Source: Muricomes sp049840515 (GTDB lineage: Bacteria > Bacillota > Clostridia > Lachnospirales > Lachnospiraceae). From it: DNA of 64,000 nucleotides. The DNA is taken from positions 1-64,000 of the forward strand of contig JASGKW010000019.1 in the NCBI GenBank assembly GCA_049840515.1, read 5' to 3'. Below the pieces are notes generated by a model, which was not told the DNA's origin, searched no databases, and saw only the letters and a list, made by a program, of their open reading frames with translations. Shown piece after piece: positions 45,049-55,798 of this stretch; positions within the stretch are counted from its first letter, which is position 1; each line of letters opens with the position of its first letter. A program made the position numbers and the translations under genes.

Positions 45049-46380
45049 TTATGGCTCAAGCCGGTTCATATCTCTTGGAAACAGGCAGGTCTGCCTGATG
45101 TTATCTTCTCCCAGCAGCTGCATAGTGAGGCGCTCCAGACCAATGCCCAGCCCTCCGTGGGGCGGCATGCCATACTTGAAGGTATCCAGATAGATTTCCA
45201 GCCCTTCCTGGCTCATGCCTCTCTTCTCCAGCTTTTCTGTCAGAATCTTATAGTCATGAATACGCTGTCCCCCTGTAGTCACTTCCAACCCTCTGAACAA
45301 CAAGTCAAAGCTCATGGTAAACCGTTCATCCTCCGGGTCATCCATCACATAGAAAGGTCTCTTTTTGGCGGGATAATGGGTGATAAACACAAAATCCGCT
45401 CCATATTCTTCTTTGAAATATGTTCCAATCAGTTCTTCCTCTTCCGGCTCCAAATCAAATGGGGTTTTGATTTTCCTGTTATATTTTTCAGAAACCAATC
45501 TTTTTGCCTCATCAAAACGTATATATGGGATTTTTTTTACCTCTGGAAGTGTCACATTGAGTATTTCCAGCTCTTTTGCATATTTTTCTTTCAACAGCTC
45601 CACCATATACTGTAAAAATCCAGCCTCCATGGCACATACATCCATGAAACTGTCAATGTAGCCCATTTCAAAATCCAGGCTGGTATATTCATTGAGATGG
45701 CGCCTTGTATTGTGCTTCTCTGCCCTGAATACCGGGCCTGTCTCAAATACCCTGTCAAATACCCCCACCATCATCTGCTTGTAAAGCTGCGGACTCTGCT
45801 CTAAAACTGCTGGTTTATGAAAATAATCGAGTTTAAAAAGGTTAGAGCCGCCCTCCGCACCTTTTGCACCGATTTTTGGGGTGTGAATTTCTGTAAATCC
45901 CTGACTGTATAAAAATTCACGGAATCCTCTTCCAATCCCTTCCTGAATCTTAAAGCGCGCTCTCTCTTTGATATTTCGCAAAGATACTGAGCGGAGATTC
46001 AGTTTTGTCTCCATGGATATATTCAGTTTCCATTTATCAATAGCGATTGGGAGCGGTGCCGCCGGAGAAGAAAGGATTTCAACATAAGACAAATGCAGCT
46101 CTTTCTGGTGAGGTGCTCTCTCCTCATGGCAGATTGTACCTTTGACACGGACACAGGCACCTTCTCTTAAATCAGTTATCGGAATATTCAGCTTTTCCTC
46201 CTCCCAGACAGTCTGCAGCAGACCATCTCTTTTTCTCAAAATCACAAACGCAATTTCTCCCATATCCCGGATACTGTGGACAGCTCCCTCCACCAGAACT
46301 TCCGCATCCGTATCCTGCAGTTCCAGCAATTCAGGCAGTTCCAGCACTTTTTTCTCAATCACATCACCTATAAATTCCAT
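45049..46380 (-). CDS. Archaeal-type aspartate--tRNA(Asn/Asp) ligase (AspRS2)
   Basis: A 443-residue class IIb synthetase. An OB-fold anticodon domain (about 1-105) is followed by motif 2 (VFRAEKHNTRRHLNEY) and motif 3 (GLGIGLERLTMQLL). It lacks the GAD insertion of the roughly 590-residue bacterial AspRS. Lying in an operon with gatCAB, it is best read as a non-discriminating AspRS that charges tRNA-Asn with Asp for amidation to Asn. A discriminating bacterial AspRS would be expected elsewhere in the genome. AsnRS is the alternative, but the operon argues against it. Confidence 0.85.
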   Translation of the reverse strand: MEFIGDVIEKKVLELPELLELQDTDAEVLVEGAVHSIRDMGEIAFVILRKRDGLLQTVWEEEKLNIPITDLREGACVRVKGTICHEERAPHQKELHLSYVEILSSPAAPLPIAIDKWKLNISMETKLNLRSVSLRNIKERARFKIQEGIGRGFREFLYSQGFTEIHTPKIGAKGAEGGSNLFKLDYFHKPAVLEQSPQLYKQMMVGVFDRVFETGPVFRAEKHNTRRHLNEYTSLDFEMGYIDSFMDVCAMEAGFLQYMVELLKEKYAKELEILNVTLPEVKKIPYIRFDEAKRLVSEKYNRKIKTPFDLEPEEEELIGTYFKEEYGADFVFITHYPAKKRPFYVMDDPEDERFTMSFDLLFRGLEVTTGGQRIHDYKILTEKLEKRGMSQEGLEIYLDTFKYGMPPHGGLGIGLERLTMQLLGEDNIRQTCLFPRDMNRLEP

Positions 46381-46431
46381 ATTATATTCCTCCCTCTATA
46401 TAAGAAAGTCCTCTTTTCTAATAAATAAAAG

Positions 46432-46466
46432 CCCTGTATATCCAGAAAAATCCAGATATACCAGGA
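46432..46466 (-). terminator. Terminator of the glnA-ANTAR-dapL operon
   Basis: The stem CCTGGTATATC/GATATACAGG (one bulge) with a 12-base loop is followed on the minus strand by CTTTTATTTATT. It lies between dapL and the aspS gene. Confidence 0.7.
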
Positions 46467-46480
46467 CAGGATATTTTCGA

Positions 46481-47695
46481 TTACATCTTTGTAATTCGTT
46501 CAATTGCTTTTACTGTGTTTTCATAAGTGCCGAAAGCCGACAGCCTGAAATACCCTTCTCCGTGGGCTCCAAATCCGCTTCCCGGCGTTCCCACCACGTT
46601 TGCCTTGTGAAGCAGTTCGTCGAAAAACTCCCAGGAACTCAGGTCTCCCGGGGTTTTCAGCCACACATAAGGTGCATTCACTCCCCCGGATACAGAATAC
46701 CCCGCATTTTTCAAGCCCTCGCAGATAACCTTTGCATTCCTCATATAATAGTCTATCTGGGCAGCGAGCTGTATCTTTCCCTCCTGAGAGTAAACAGCTT
46801 CCCCGGCACGCTGTACAATATAGGGGGCCCCATTATATTTTGTTCCATGTCTTCTTGCCCAAAGCTCATGCAGAGAAACACTGCCGCATTTTAATTCTTT
46901 CGGCACCACAGTATAGCCGAGACGAACTCCTGTAAAACCAGCATTTTTTGAAAAGCTGTGAAGTTCAATCGCACAGGACTTTGCGCCCTCGCATTCGTAC
47001 ACACTGTGGGGGATATCTTTTTCTGTTATATAAGCTTCATATGCAGCATCATAGATAATTACCGCCCTGACACGGTTTGCGTAATCCACCCACTTCTGAA
47101 GCTCTGCTTTTGTGATTGCCGCTCCTGTAGGATTGTTTGGAAAACACAGATAAATGATATCCGGAGTCTCTTTGGGAAGCTGGGGAACGAAATTATTTTC
47201 TTCCAGACAAGGCATATAAATCATGCCATCATAGTTTTTTGCAGCCTCATTATAGTTTCCGGTTCTCCCTGCCATTACATTTGTGTCCACATATACTGGA
47301 TATACTGGGTCACACACTGCTATTTTATTCTCCAGTCCAAAAATTTCCTGAATATTTCCAGAGTCACATTTTGCCCCGTCCGACACAAAAATCTCATCTG
47401 CCTGAATATCACATCCCCGTTTCTTGTAATCATTCTCTGCTATGGCATTTCTCAGAAACTCATATCCCAAATCCGGTGCATAGCCATGAAAGGTTTCTGC
47501 TTTTGACATATCTTCCACGGCCCCGTGGAGGGCATCAATGACAGCCGGCGCGAGGGGCTGGGTCACATCCCCGATTCCCAGACGGATAATATCCGCGGAT
47601 GGATTTTCCTGCTGGTAACCAGCAATCTTTTTAGCTATATTTGAAAACAGGTAGCTCCCCTGGAGTTTCAGATAGTCTTTATTAATTGTAAACAT
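46481..47695 (-). CDS. dapL: LL-diaminopimelate aminotransferase
   Basis: A 404-residue class I/II PLP aminotransferase. The PLP lysine is in HSFSKNAGFTGVR; RLGIGDVTQPLAP and CFPNNPTGAA are typical DapL segments. It converts tetrahydrodipicolinate plus glutamate directly to LL-DAP, replacing three enzymes of the acyl pathways, and supplies peptidoglycan and lysine. It lies 14 bp after the ANTAR gene, tying a glutamate-consuming step to the nitrogen operon. Confidence 0.94.
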   Translation of the reverse strand: MFTINKDYLKLQGSYLFSNIAKKIAGYQQENPSADIIRLGIGDVTQPLAPAVIDALHGAVEDMSKAETFHGYAPDLGYEFLRNAIAENDYKKRGCDIQADEIFVSDGAKCDSGNIQEIFGLENKIAVCDPVYPVYVDTNVMAGRTGNYNEAAKNYDGMIYMPCLEENNFVPQLPKETPDIIYLCFPNNPTGAAITKAELQKWVDYANRVRAVIIYDAAYEAYITEKDIPHSVYECEGAKSCAIELHSFSKNAGFTGVRLGYTVVPKELKCGSVSLHELWARRHGTKYNGAPYIVQRAGEAVYSQEGKIQLAAQIDYYMRNAKVICEGLKNAGYSVSGGVNAPYVWLKTPGDLSSWEFFDELLHKANVVGTPGSGFGAHGEGYFRLSAFGTYENTVKAIERITKM

Positions 47696-47709
47696 GTTAC
47701 ATTTCTCCT

Positions 47710-48261
47710 TTATACTTCATCATAAATCAGCGTTAATATCATCTGTGCAGTCTCCACCATGCCGGTAGCACTGTCCATACTGCATTTCTGTATATAACGG
47801 TACGCCTCCTCCTCCGTCAGGTGGTTTCTCTCCATCAGAAGAATCTTAGCGTTTTTAATGTAATTCTGATCCTGCTCACTTCGCAGCTTCTTTTTTTTCT
47901 TCTCTTTTTTGAACCTGCGCTCAATCTGGTAAAGCTGCATTTCCACAGTGTTTATTAGATCGTGAATACGGATGGGCATAGTTACCGCCATAATACTTGA
48001 TTCTGCCGCACTTACTGTACTCGCAGAACCTATGAGCAGCATCTCAAAAAAATCTGGTAAAAGTCCCGCCAATTCTCCATAATACATATCCGGCAGCTTA
48101 TATCCACTGATAACTAGACCTGACGAGTATTTATTCACTTCAATCAGCGCATGGGCGGCAGTTTTACAGGCTACGGTATTTTCAAATCCATGAGTAATCA
48201 GGATGTTCCGTATTTTTTTTGCATCTTCAAGTTTTGGCAAAACGATAATGATGATGCTCAT
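47710..48261 (-). CDS. ANTAR domain antiterminator with pseudo-receiver domain (NitR-like)
   Basis: A 183-residue protein. Residues 1-110 follow a response-regulator receiver pattern but lack the acidic pair (start SIIIIVLPKLED) and the phosphorylated Asp (LVISGYKLPDM has Ser-Gly there). A Lys-rich coiled coil (about 115-130) leads to a C-terminal ANTAR domain, KNAKILLMERNHLTEEEAYRYI. ANTAR proteins bind hexaloop RNA hairpins and prevent termination. The gene lies 18 bp after glnA, as in the clostridial glnA-nitR cluster. Candidate RNA sites are in the glnA, pyrG and glnN leaders. Its signal may be glutamine or GlnA itself. Confidence 0.88.
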   Translation of the reverse strand: MSIIIIVLPKLEDAKKIRNILITHGFENTVACKTAAHALIEVNKYSSGLVISGYKLPDMYYGELAGLLPDFFEMLLIGSASTVSAAESSIMAVTMPIRIHDLINTVEMQLYQIERRFKKEKKKKKLRSEQDQNYIKNAKILLMERNHLTEEEAYRYIQKCSMDSATGMVETAQMILTLIYDEV

Positions 48262-48279
48262 GTGCCGCCTCCTATCTTT

Positions 48280-49611
48280 TTATACACAGTACAGATATTG
48301 TTCTATCTCCCACTCAGAAACCTGTTCCATATATTTTTCCCATTCCTTCTTTTTTGCTTCCATATAGCATTTTATAAATGTTTCACCCAACATTTCTTTC
48401 AGCAATGAGTCTTTTTCAAGTTCATCCAAAGCTTCATTCAAATTTTCTGGAAGTGTGCGGATTCCCAATTGTGCCTTCTCCTCTTTTGAAAATTTTCGTA
48501 TACTCTCCTTCAGTTCTTTTGGCGCTGTCAGATTCTTTTCCAGGCCGTCCAGCCCCGCCGCCAGACACATGGCAAATACCAGATATGGATTGGCTGATGA
48601 ATCCGGGCTCCTAAGCTCCAGCCTTGCGCCCTCATTCTTTTCCTTCTGCACACGGATTAACGCTGTGCGCTGTCTGGAAGACCATGTAATATCTGAGGGT
48701 GCTTCAAATCCAGGCACCAATCTTTTATAGGAATTTACCAGTGGATTGCACAGCGCTGTCATCCCCTTAATATGCTCAAAGATTCCCGCCAAAAAGGAAT
48801 ATCCGTCTCTGCTCAGCCCAAGTTCGTCTGAGGAGTCTGAAAAAACATTCTTTCCATCTTTCATGAGATACATGTTGAGATGCATGCCGGAACCATTGAC
48901 TCCTGCTTTGGGTTTCGGCATGAAAGTGGCATGAAGACCATGGCGCTTCGCCACTGTCCGCACTGCAATCTTAAAAGTCATGACTTTATCAGCCGTCTCC
49001 AGAGCATCCGCAAACTGAAAATCAATTTCGTGCTGCGCCGGAGCTATCTCATGATGTGAAGATTCAATCTCGTAACCCATCTCCTCAAGGGTCAGCACCA
49101 TGTCTCTTCTCGCATTCTCTCCCAAATCCACAGGGCTTAAATCCATATATCCGGCTCTCTCATGGGTCGTAGTTGTAGGCATGCCATTGTCATCTGTGTG
49201 AAAAAGAAAGAATTCACATTCCGGATTCACCATGAGGGAATATCCTTTCTTCGCAGCTCTCTCCATCATCTGATTGAGTATAAAGCGGGGAGATTCTTTG
49301 TAAGGCGTGCCGTCATCCTGATAAATATCACAGATAAACCGTGCAACCTTCCCCTGCTGAGGCCGCCACGGCAGAATGTTAAAGGTTGACAAATCCGGGT
49401 GGAGATACATATCCGCCTCCTCGTTGCATATAAATCCCCCAATGGAAGATGCGTCAACTACACATCTGTTGTCCATCGCTTTCTCCAGCTTGCTTGACGG
49501 GATAGCAATATTTTTTAATGTGCCAAACATATCTGTAAATTGCAGACGGATAAATTCTACATCCTCTTCTTCAACCATCTCTAATATTTCTTCCCTTGTG
49601 TAATTTCCCAT
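48280..49611 (-). CDS. glnA: Glutamine synthetase type I
   Basis: A 443-residue GSI-alpha enzyme. Beta-grasp N-terminus IRLQFTDMFGTLKNIAI, catalytic NPECEFFLF, SSHHEIAPAQHEIDF, the loop KAGVNGSGMHLN, and SYKRLVPGFEAP are all present. It makes glutamine from glutamate, ammonia and ATP. The size and the missing adenylylation loop mark the Gram-positive form, feedback-inhibited by glutamine. Its leader has a consensus promoter followed by a terminator with a competing hexaloop hairpin, so expression is probably controlled by antitermination by the ANTAR protein encoded next. Confidence 0.95.
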   Translation of the reverse strand: MGNYTREEILEMVEEEDVEFIRLQFTDMFGTLKNIAIPSSKLEKAMDNRCVVDASSIGGFICNEEADMYLHPDLSTFNILPWRPQQGKVARFICDIYQDDGTPYKESPRFILNQMMERAAKKGYSLMVNPECEFFLFHTDDNGMPTTTTHERAGYMDLSPVDLGENARRDMVLTLEEMGYEIESSHHEIAPAQHEIDFQFADALETADKVMTFKIAVRTVAKRHGLHATFMPKPKAGVNGSGMHLNMYLMKDGKNVFSDSSDELGLSRDGYSFLAGIFEHIKGMTALCNPLVNSYKRLVPGFEAPSDITWSSRQRTALIRVQKEKNEGARLELRSPDSSANPYLVFAMCLAAGLDGLEKNLTAPKELKESIRKFSKEEKAQLGIRTLPENLNEALDELEKDSLLKEMLGETFIKCYMEAKKKEWEKYMEQVSEWEIEQYLYCV

Positions 49612-49680
49612 TATGCTTCTCCTCTCATAATAGACTATAATTATATTTTAGTTTCATTTTGCAATCCATATACAGGAAAA

Positions 49681-49729
49681 AGGGCGAACTTATCCAAAGT
49701 CCCCTCCGGATAAGAACGCCCTTGTTCTT
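49681..49729 (-). promoter_or_regulatory. glnA leader: terminator with overlapping ANTAR-like hexaloop hairpin
   Basis: On the minus strand AAGGGCGTTCTTATCC pairs with GGATAAGTTCGCCCTT around a 12-base loop, followed by a T-run (49681-49723): a strong terminator about 20 nt past the start site. The competing hairpin (49712-49729) has stem AAGAAC/GTTCTT and hexaloop AAGGGC, with A at 1 and G at 4. The two structures exclude each other. Only one hexaloop hairpin is visible; described ANTAR sites have two. Confidence 0.7.
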
Positions 49730-49748
49730 CTTATTAATTATGGTTGAC

Positions 49749-49777
49749 ATTATAACAAGGGCTTTTTGTCTTGTCAA
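49749..49777 (-). promoter_or_regulatory. SigA promoter of glnA
   Basis: Perfect TTGACA (49772-49777) and TATAAT (49749-49754) on the minus strand with a 17-bp spacer. So strong a promoter directly before a terminator argues for control by attenuation. Confidence 0.9.
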
Positions 49778-49783
49778 TAGATG

Positions 49784-51250
49784 TTACGTTAAAGAATTAT
49801 CAACTGCCTCCGCAGCCTGCCGGCCTTCCCAGATGGCCCACACCACAAGGGACTGTCCCCTGTGCATATCTCCCGCAGCAAAAACACCGGGAATGTCAGT
49901 CTCATACTCTTCAGGTTCTGTGGCAACATTAGTTCTCTCATTTACAGATACACAAAATGCATCGGTGACATATTTCTGGCTTCCCAGAAATCCTGCTGCA
50001 ATCAAAACAAGCTGTGCGTCAATTATCTCTGTTCCCTCCACCGGGAACATACCCATACGCCCTGTTTTCTCATCTTTTCTGCTCTCCAGTTTTACAATCC
50101 TTGCCTTCTGCACATCGCCATTTTCATCCTTGATAAACTCTGTCACCGTAGTCTGATAAATTCTGGGGTCATGCCCAAACACAGCAATCGCTTCCTCCTG
50201 GCCATAATCCGTCTTGCAGATGCGGGGCCACTGAGGCCACGGGTTGCTCTCAGTTCTCTCATCGGGAGCCTTTGGCATCATCTCAAGCTGAGTGACAGAT
50301 TTTGCCCCCAGGCGGATGGCTGTTCCCACACAGTCATTCCCTGTATCTCCGCCGCCTATAACCACCACATGCTTATCCTTCACATTCTCAAATGAATTAT
50401 CTTTAAATCCGCTGTCCAGCAGACTCTTTGTCACAGCGGAGAGAAAATCGACTGCAAAGTAAATATTGTTTGCATCTCTTCCCGGCGCATTGATATCTCT
50501 CGGATTTGATGCGCCGCAGCAGAGCAGTACACGGTCAAATTCTTTCTGCAGGTCGGATGCCTTTATATCCCTTCCCACATCCACTCCTGTTTTAAAGATA
50601 ACGCCCTCCTGCTCCATCAGGTCTATTCTCCGGTCAATGGCTGACTTATCCAGCTTCATGTTTGGGATTCCGTACCGCAGAAGCCCTCCGATTCTGTCAC
50701 TTCTCTCGAATACTGTAACCAGATGTCCCCTTCTGTTCAGCTGCTGTGCCGCTGCAAGCCCGGAGGGACCACTTCCGACAATGGCAACTGTCTTTCCTGT
50801 TCTCAGCTTTGGAATCTGTGGTTTTGCCCATCCCATCTCAAAAGCCGTCTCTATAATAGCGTGCTCATTTTCTTTGATGCTTACCGCCTCATCATTCAGA
50901 CCGCAGGTGCATCCAGCCTCACAGGGGGCAGGACAAACCCGGGATGTAAATTCTGGAAAACTAAGTGTCTTAGCGAGACGCAGATATGCCTGCTCCCAGT
51001 TTCCTGTATAAATCAAGTCATTTGTTTCCGGAATCAGATTATGCAGCGGACAGCCCGAAGTCATCCCCCCCAGCATAACTCCTGACTGACAGAACGGGAT
51101 ACCGCATTCCATACACCGTGCTCCCTGTTTTGCCTGCTCTTCTCTGTTCTGATAATTCTTGAACTCATTAAAATGTTTGATTCTTTCCTTTGGTTCCTCC
51201 GAACTGGAACTTGTTCTTTCATATTCTAAAAATCCTGTAGGTTTTCCCAT
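49784..51250 (-). CDS. gltD: Glutamate synthase (NADPH) small subunit
   Basis: A 488-residue flavoprotein. The N-terminal Fe-S region has CMECGIPFC and SGCPLHNLIPE; the FAD site is GSGPSGLAAAQQLNRRGH and the NAD(P)H site is GGGDTGNDCVG. It passes electrons from NADPH to the large subunit for conversion of 2-oxoglutarate and glutamine into two glutamates. It is 4 bp after gltB. The glnA promoter and leader terminator follow its stop. Confidence 0.95.
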   Translation of the reverse strand: MGKPTGFLEYERTSSSSEEPKERIKHFNEFKNYQNREEQAKQGARCMECGIPFCQSGVMLGGMTSGCPLHNLIPETNDLIYTGNWEQAYLRLAKTLSFPEFTSRVCPAPCEAGCTCGLNDEAVSIKENEHAIIETAFEMGWAKPQIPKLRTGKTVAIVGSGPSGLAAAQQLNRRGHLVTVFERSDRIGGLLRYGIPNMKLDKSAIDRRIDLMEQEGVIFKTGVDVGRDIKASDLQKEFDRVLLCCGASNPRDINAPGRDANNIYFAVDFLSAVTKSLLDSGFKDNSFENVKDKHVVVIGGGDTGNDCVGTAIRLGAKSVTQLEMMPKAPDERTESNPWPQWPRICKTDYGQEEAIAVFGHDPRIYQTTVTEFIKDENGDVQKARIVKLESRKDEKTGRMGMFPVEGTEIIDAQLVLIAAGFLGSQKYVTDAFCVSVNERTNVATEPEEYETDIPGVFAAGDMHRGQSLVVWAIWEGRQAAEAVDNSLT

Positions 51251-51253
51251 ATC

Positions 51254-54200
51254 TTATTCTCCTCCTTTCTGACTAAAATTTTGATTGAATGCTTCCAACT
51301 GTGCCTCTTCAGGGGATAATCCCTGTTCTATCAGCTTCGCTGCAAGTGTGGTCATCTTTTTATAGTCATCTGGAATAATCTTTTTAAATTTCGGTAAATA
51401 CTCCTGGTAATCTGCAAGTATTTTGTGGCCTTTCTCAGACCCTGTAGCTGCCGTATGAGCCTCAATCATATCGTGAAGTTCCTGGATATCGGCTTCTGAT
51501 TCCACTTTTTCAACAGAAATCATATCTTTATTGAGATTCTTATACAAATCATTTTTCTCGTCCAGCACATAGGCAACGCCTCCGCTCATTCCAGCCGCAA
51601 AGTTCTTGCCTGTCTGGCCCAGGATTGCCACACGTCCTCCAGTCATATACTCACAGCCATGCTCTCCCACACCTTCTACTACCGCATAGCCGCCGGAATT
51701 ACGAACTGCAAAACGTTCACCTGCCACACCATTGATGTATGCACTTCCGCTGGTTGCACCATAGAGGGCAACATTTCCTATAATGATATTTTCATCCGCT
51801 TTATAATTTCTTTCTTTTGGAGGATATACTACAAGCTTTCCTCCTGAAAGTCCTTTGCCAATATAATCATTACAGTCCCCGCATAAAGTCAGTGTCAGTC
51901 CTTTTGGTATAAATGCGCCAAAGCTCTGTCCGCCTGCCCCAGCGCAGGAAATAGTAAATGTGTCATCTGGAAGTCCGTCTTTGTGCTGCCTTGTAAGCTC
52001 TGCCCCAAAAATAGTTCCAAATGCTCTGTCTGTGTTCCTGACTTCTACTTCCAGTTCAGCTCGCTCACCTGTTTCCAGAGCTTTGCCCAGCTTTTTGAGC
52101 AAAATCTGTTCATCTTTTGTATCCTCCAGCTTAAAATCATAAATCTGTGTCGGATCATAGGTAACTTTTTCATTTTCTGCCGCAAACGGATTGTTTAAAA
52201 CAGCACCCATATTAATCTGTAAAGCCAAAGGATTCTTTGCATCCTCTTTTACTTTCAGCATATCTGTACGGCCCACCATCTCATCCAGTGTGCGGATACC
52301 CAGTTCTGCCATATATTCACGGAGTTCTTCCGCTATAAAGCGCATAAAGTTTACAACATATTCTGCTTTTCCTTTAAATCTTTTCCGAAGCTCAGCATTC
52401 TGTGTCGCCACACCTACCGGGCAGGTATCCAAGTTGCAGACTCTCATCATAACACAGCCCATAGTTACCAGAGGAGCTGTCGCAAAACCGAATTCTTCTG
52501 CTCCCAGAAGTGCAGCCATAGCTACATCCCGTCCGCTCATCAGCTTTCCGTCTGTCTCAATCATAACCCGGTTGCGGAGTCCGTTTTTCAAAAGTGTCTG
52601 ATGTGTCTCTGCCAGCCCCAGCTCCCACGGAAGTCCTGCATTGTGGATAGAGCTTCTGAGGAGCCGCACCAGTACCGCCGTCATAGCCTGAAATCAGGAT
52701 AACCTGTGCCCCTGCTTTTGCAACACCTGACGCGATTGTTCCGACTCCTGCCTCAGAAACCAGTTTTACAGAAATTCTTGCGTATTTATTCGCATTTTTC
52801 AAATCATAAATCAACTCTGCCAAATCCTCAATAGAATAAATATCGTGATGAGGCGGCGGTGAAATCAGGCTCACTCCCGGTGTAGAATGTCTTGTCTTAG
52901 CAATCCACGGATATACCTTCTTGCCAGGAAGATGACCGCCCTCCCCAGGTTTTGCTCCCTGAGCCATCTTAATCTGAATTTCACTTGCGCTGACCAGGTA
53001 ACGGCTTGTGACACCAAAACGCCCTGAAGCTACCTGCTTGATTGCGGAGCATTTATCTACAGTATTTCCTGCGCTGTCCAGGCGCTCCTCATCCTCACCG
53101 CCTTCACCGGTGTTGGATTTTCCATGCAGCATATTCATGGCAATCGCAAGCGTCTCATGTGCCTCCTCGGAAATAGAGCCGTAGGACATGGCACCTGTTT
53201 TAAAGCGTTTTACAATCTCATCGACACTTTCCACTTCCTCAATCGGGATTCCCTTTTCCGGGTACTTAAAGTCCATCAGACTGCGCAGATATCCGCTCTG
53301 CTCCATATCCACCATCTCTGTATATTCCTTGAACATTTTATAATTTCCATGTTTTGTGGACTCCTGAAGAAGATGAATGGTCTGTGGATTATAGCGGTGA
53401 TTCTCGCCTTCTCTTCTCAGCTTGTGAATTCCCATACTCTCCAGCTCCAGAGTCGTGGGCTGGTCCAGAGGATCAAATGCTTTCTTGTGGCGTGCCTCCA
53501 CATCATTTTCTATTTCTTTCAGAGTGATACCGCCGACACGGCTTACTGTTCCTGTAAAATATTTTTCTATCACTTCCTCAGAAATACCGATGGCTTCAAA
53601 TATTTTAGCGCCAAGGTATGACTGAATCGTTGAGATTCCCATTTTGGACGCAATCTTTACAATTCCATGCATAACCGCGTGGGTATAGTCATTGACTGCT
53701 GCATAATAATCTTTATCCAGAAGATTATTATCAATCAAATCTTTGATTGAATCCAGTGCCAGATATGGATTTACCGCACATGCGCCATAGCCGAGAAGTG
53801 TTGCAAAATGATGTACTTCTCTTGGTTCTCCTGACTCCAGAATGATGGAGAGAGACGTTCTCTTTTTGTTCTTTACAAGATGCTGCTGCACCGCTGACAC
53901 TGCGAGAAGTGATGGAATCGGCATATGGCTCTCGTCAACACCTCTGTCTGAAAGAACAAGAACGCTTACCTCTTCTTTACAGGCTTTATCCACCTCCGCA
54001 AATACCTTGTCGATGGCACTGTCAAGTGATACATTCTTTTCATAGACAGTAGATATCACAGCAACCTTAAATCCATTTCTGCTCATATTTTTGATTTTGA
54101 GCATATCAGTGTTGGTGAGTATAGGATTATTTACTTTTAGCATCTGACAGTTTTCCGGCTGTTCTTCCAGGAGATTTCCGGCACGCCCCACATAAACCGT

Positions 54201-55796
54201 AGTGGAAGTGACAATCTCTTCTCTGAGCGCGTCAATTGGCGGGTTTGTAACCTGTGCAAACAATTGTTTAAAATAATTGAACAGTGGCTGCTGTTTGCTG
54301 GAGAGCACTGCAAGGGGCACATCCGTTCCCATAGCTGCAATTCCCTCAGAACCATTCAGCGCCATATTGCAGATAGATTTCCGGTATTCTTCATAAGTAT
54401 AGCCAAATGTTTTGAGTCTTCTGGCGAGAGCCTCTCCCTCGTACTCTTCCACTCGTGTATTTGGAATTTTCAAATCTTTCAGTTCTACTAAATTACTGTC
54501 CAGCCACTCTCCATAAGGCTGTCTCTTAGCATAGATTTCTTTTAACTCATCATCGCTGAATACTTTTCCCTGTACAGTATCTACAAGCAGTATCTTTCCG
54601 GGGTGAAGGCGCTCTTTCAATACAATGTCTTCTTCCGGCACAGGCAGCACTCCCACCTCTGAGGAGAGGATGAAATCTCCACTCTTGGTGAGATAATATC
54701 TGGATGGGCGCAGACCATTTCTGTCAAGAATAGCTCCCATCACATCACCATCCGTAAAAAGGATAGAAGCCGGACCGTCCCATGGCTCCATCATAGTCGC
54801 ATAGTATTGGTAAAAATCTCTTTTTTCCTGTGAAAGGGTGTTGTTATTTGCCCATGGCTCAGGAATTGTGGTCATAACTGCCAGAGGCAGTTCCATGCCA
54901 TTCATCATCAAAAATTCCAGCGTATTATCCAGCATCGCTGAGTCTGAGCCTTTTGTATCTACAACCGGAAATACTTTGTGATAATGGCCTTTCAGGTAGT
55001 CGGAAACCATAGTCTCCTCCCTCGCCAGCATCTTATCTGCATTCCCTCTGATTGTGTTAATCTCGCCGTTATGTACAATAAGGCGGTTTGGATGAGCGCG
55101 CTCCCAGCTTGGATTGGTGTTTGTGCTGAAACGTGAATGCACCATAGCGATGGCAGACTCATAATTTACATCCTGAAGGTCGCTAAAAAATGTGCGGAGC
55201 TGACCTACAAGAAACATACCTTTATATACAACAGTGCGGCTTGACATAGATGCCACATATGTGTTGTCATTGCCTTGCTTAAAGCTGCGGCGGGCAACAT
55301 ACAATCTTCTCTCAAAAGGAAGACCTTTTTCCACATTTTCAGGTTTTTTGATGAATGCCTGCACAATATTAGGCATACACTCCAGGGCCTTGCTTCCCAA
55401 AACCTCAGGGCACACAGGTACCTGGCGATATCCTAAGAACTCTAAGCCCTCTTTTTCCATGGCAGTCTTAAACTGCTCCTTTGCCTGGTCACATTCCCTT
55501 TTATCCTTAGGAAAGAACAACATGGCGATACCATATTCCCGTTCCCCTCCAATGTCAATTTTTTCTTTCTTACAGGCATTGGCAAAAAACTTATGGGAAA
55601 TCTGAAGCATAATACCAACTCCATCACCTGTCTTTCCCTCCGCATCCTTGCCTGCTCTGTGTTCCAGATTTTCCACAATTTTCAGAGCATTCTCTACAGT
55701 CTCATGGCTTTTTATTCCTTTGCTGTTCACCACAGCGCCTATTCCGCAATTATCATGTTCAAACTGTTGTAAGTATAATCCTTCATCTTTTCTCAT
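51254..55796 (-). CDS. gltB: Glutamate synthase large subunit, one extra base near 52654
   Basis: The N-terminal class II glutaminase begins after a 16-residue propeptide with the nucleophile Cys17 (HDNCGIGAVV). The FMN/3Fe-4S synthase core and the C-terminal GXGXG barrel (GGKLVVYPPKERNY) follow. The frame breaks at GGTGAAPQKLY. Removing one T from GAGCTTC (plus strand) restores GAAPQSSIHNAGLPWELGLAE and yields about 1513 residues, the normal length. The repaired site reads GAGCTC. I start at the second ATG, 6 bp inside the longest frame, for better ribosome-site spacing. The longer frame overlaps the pyrG stop as ATGA. Confidence 0.93.
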
Positions 55797-55798
55797 AA

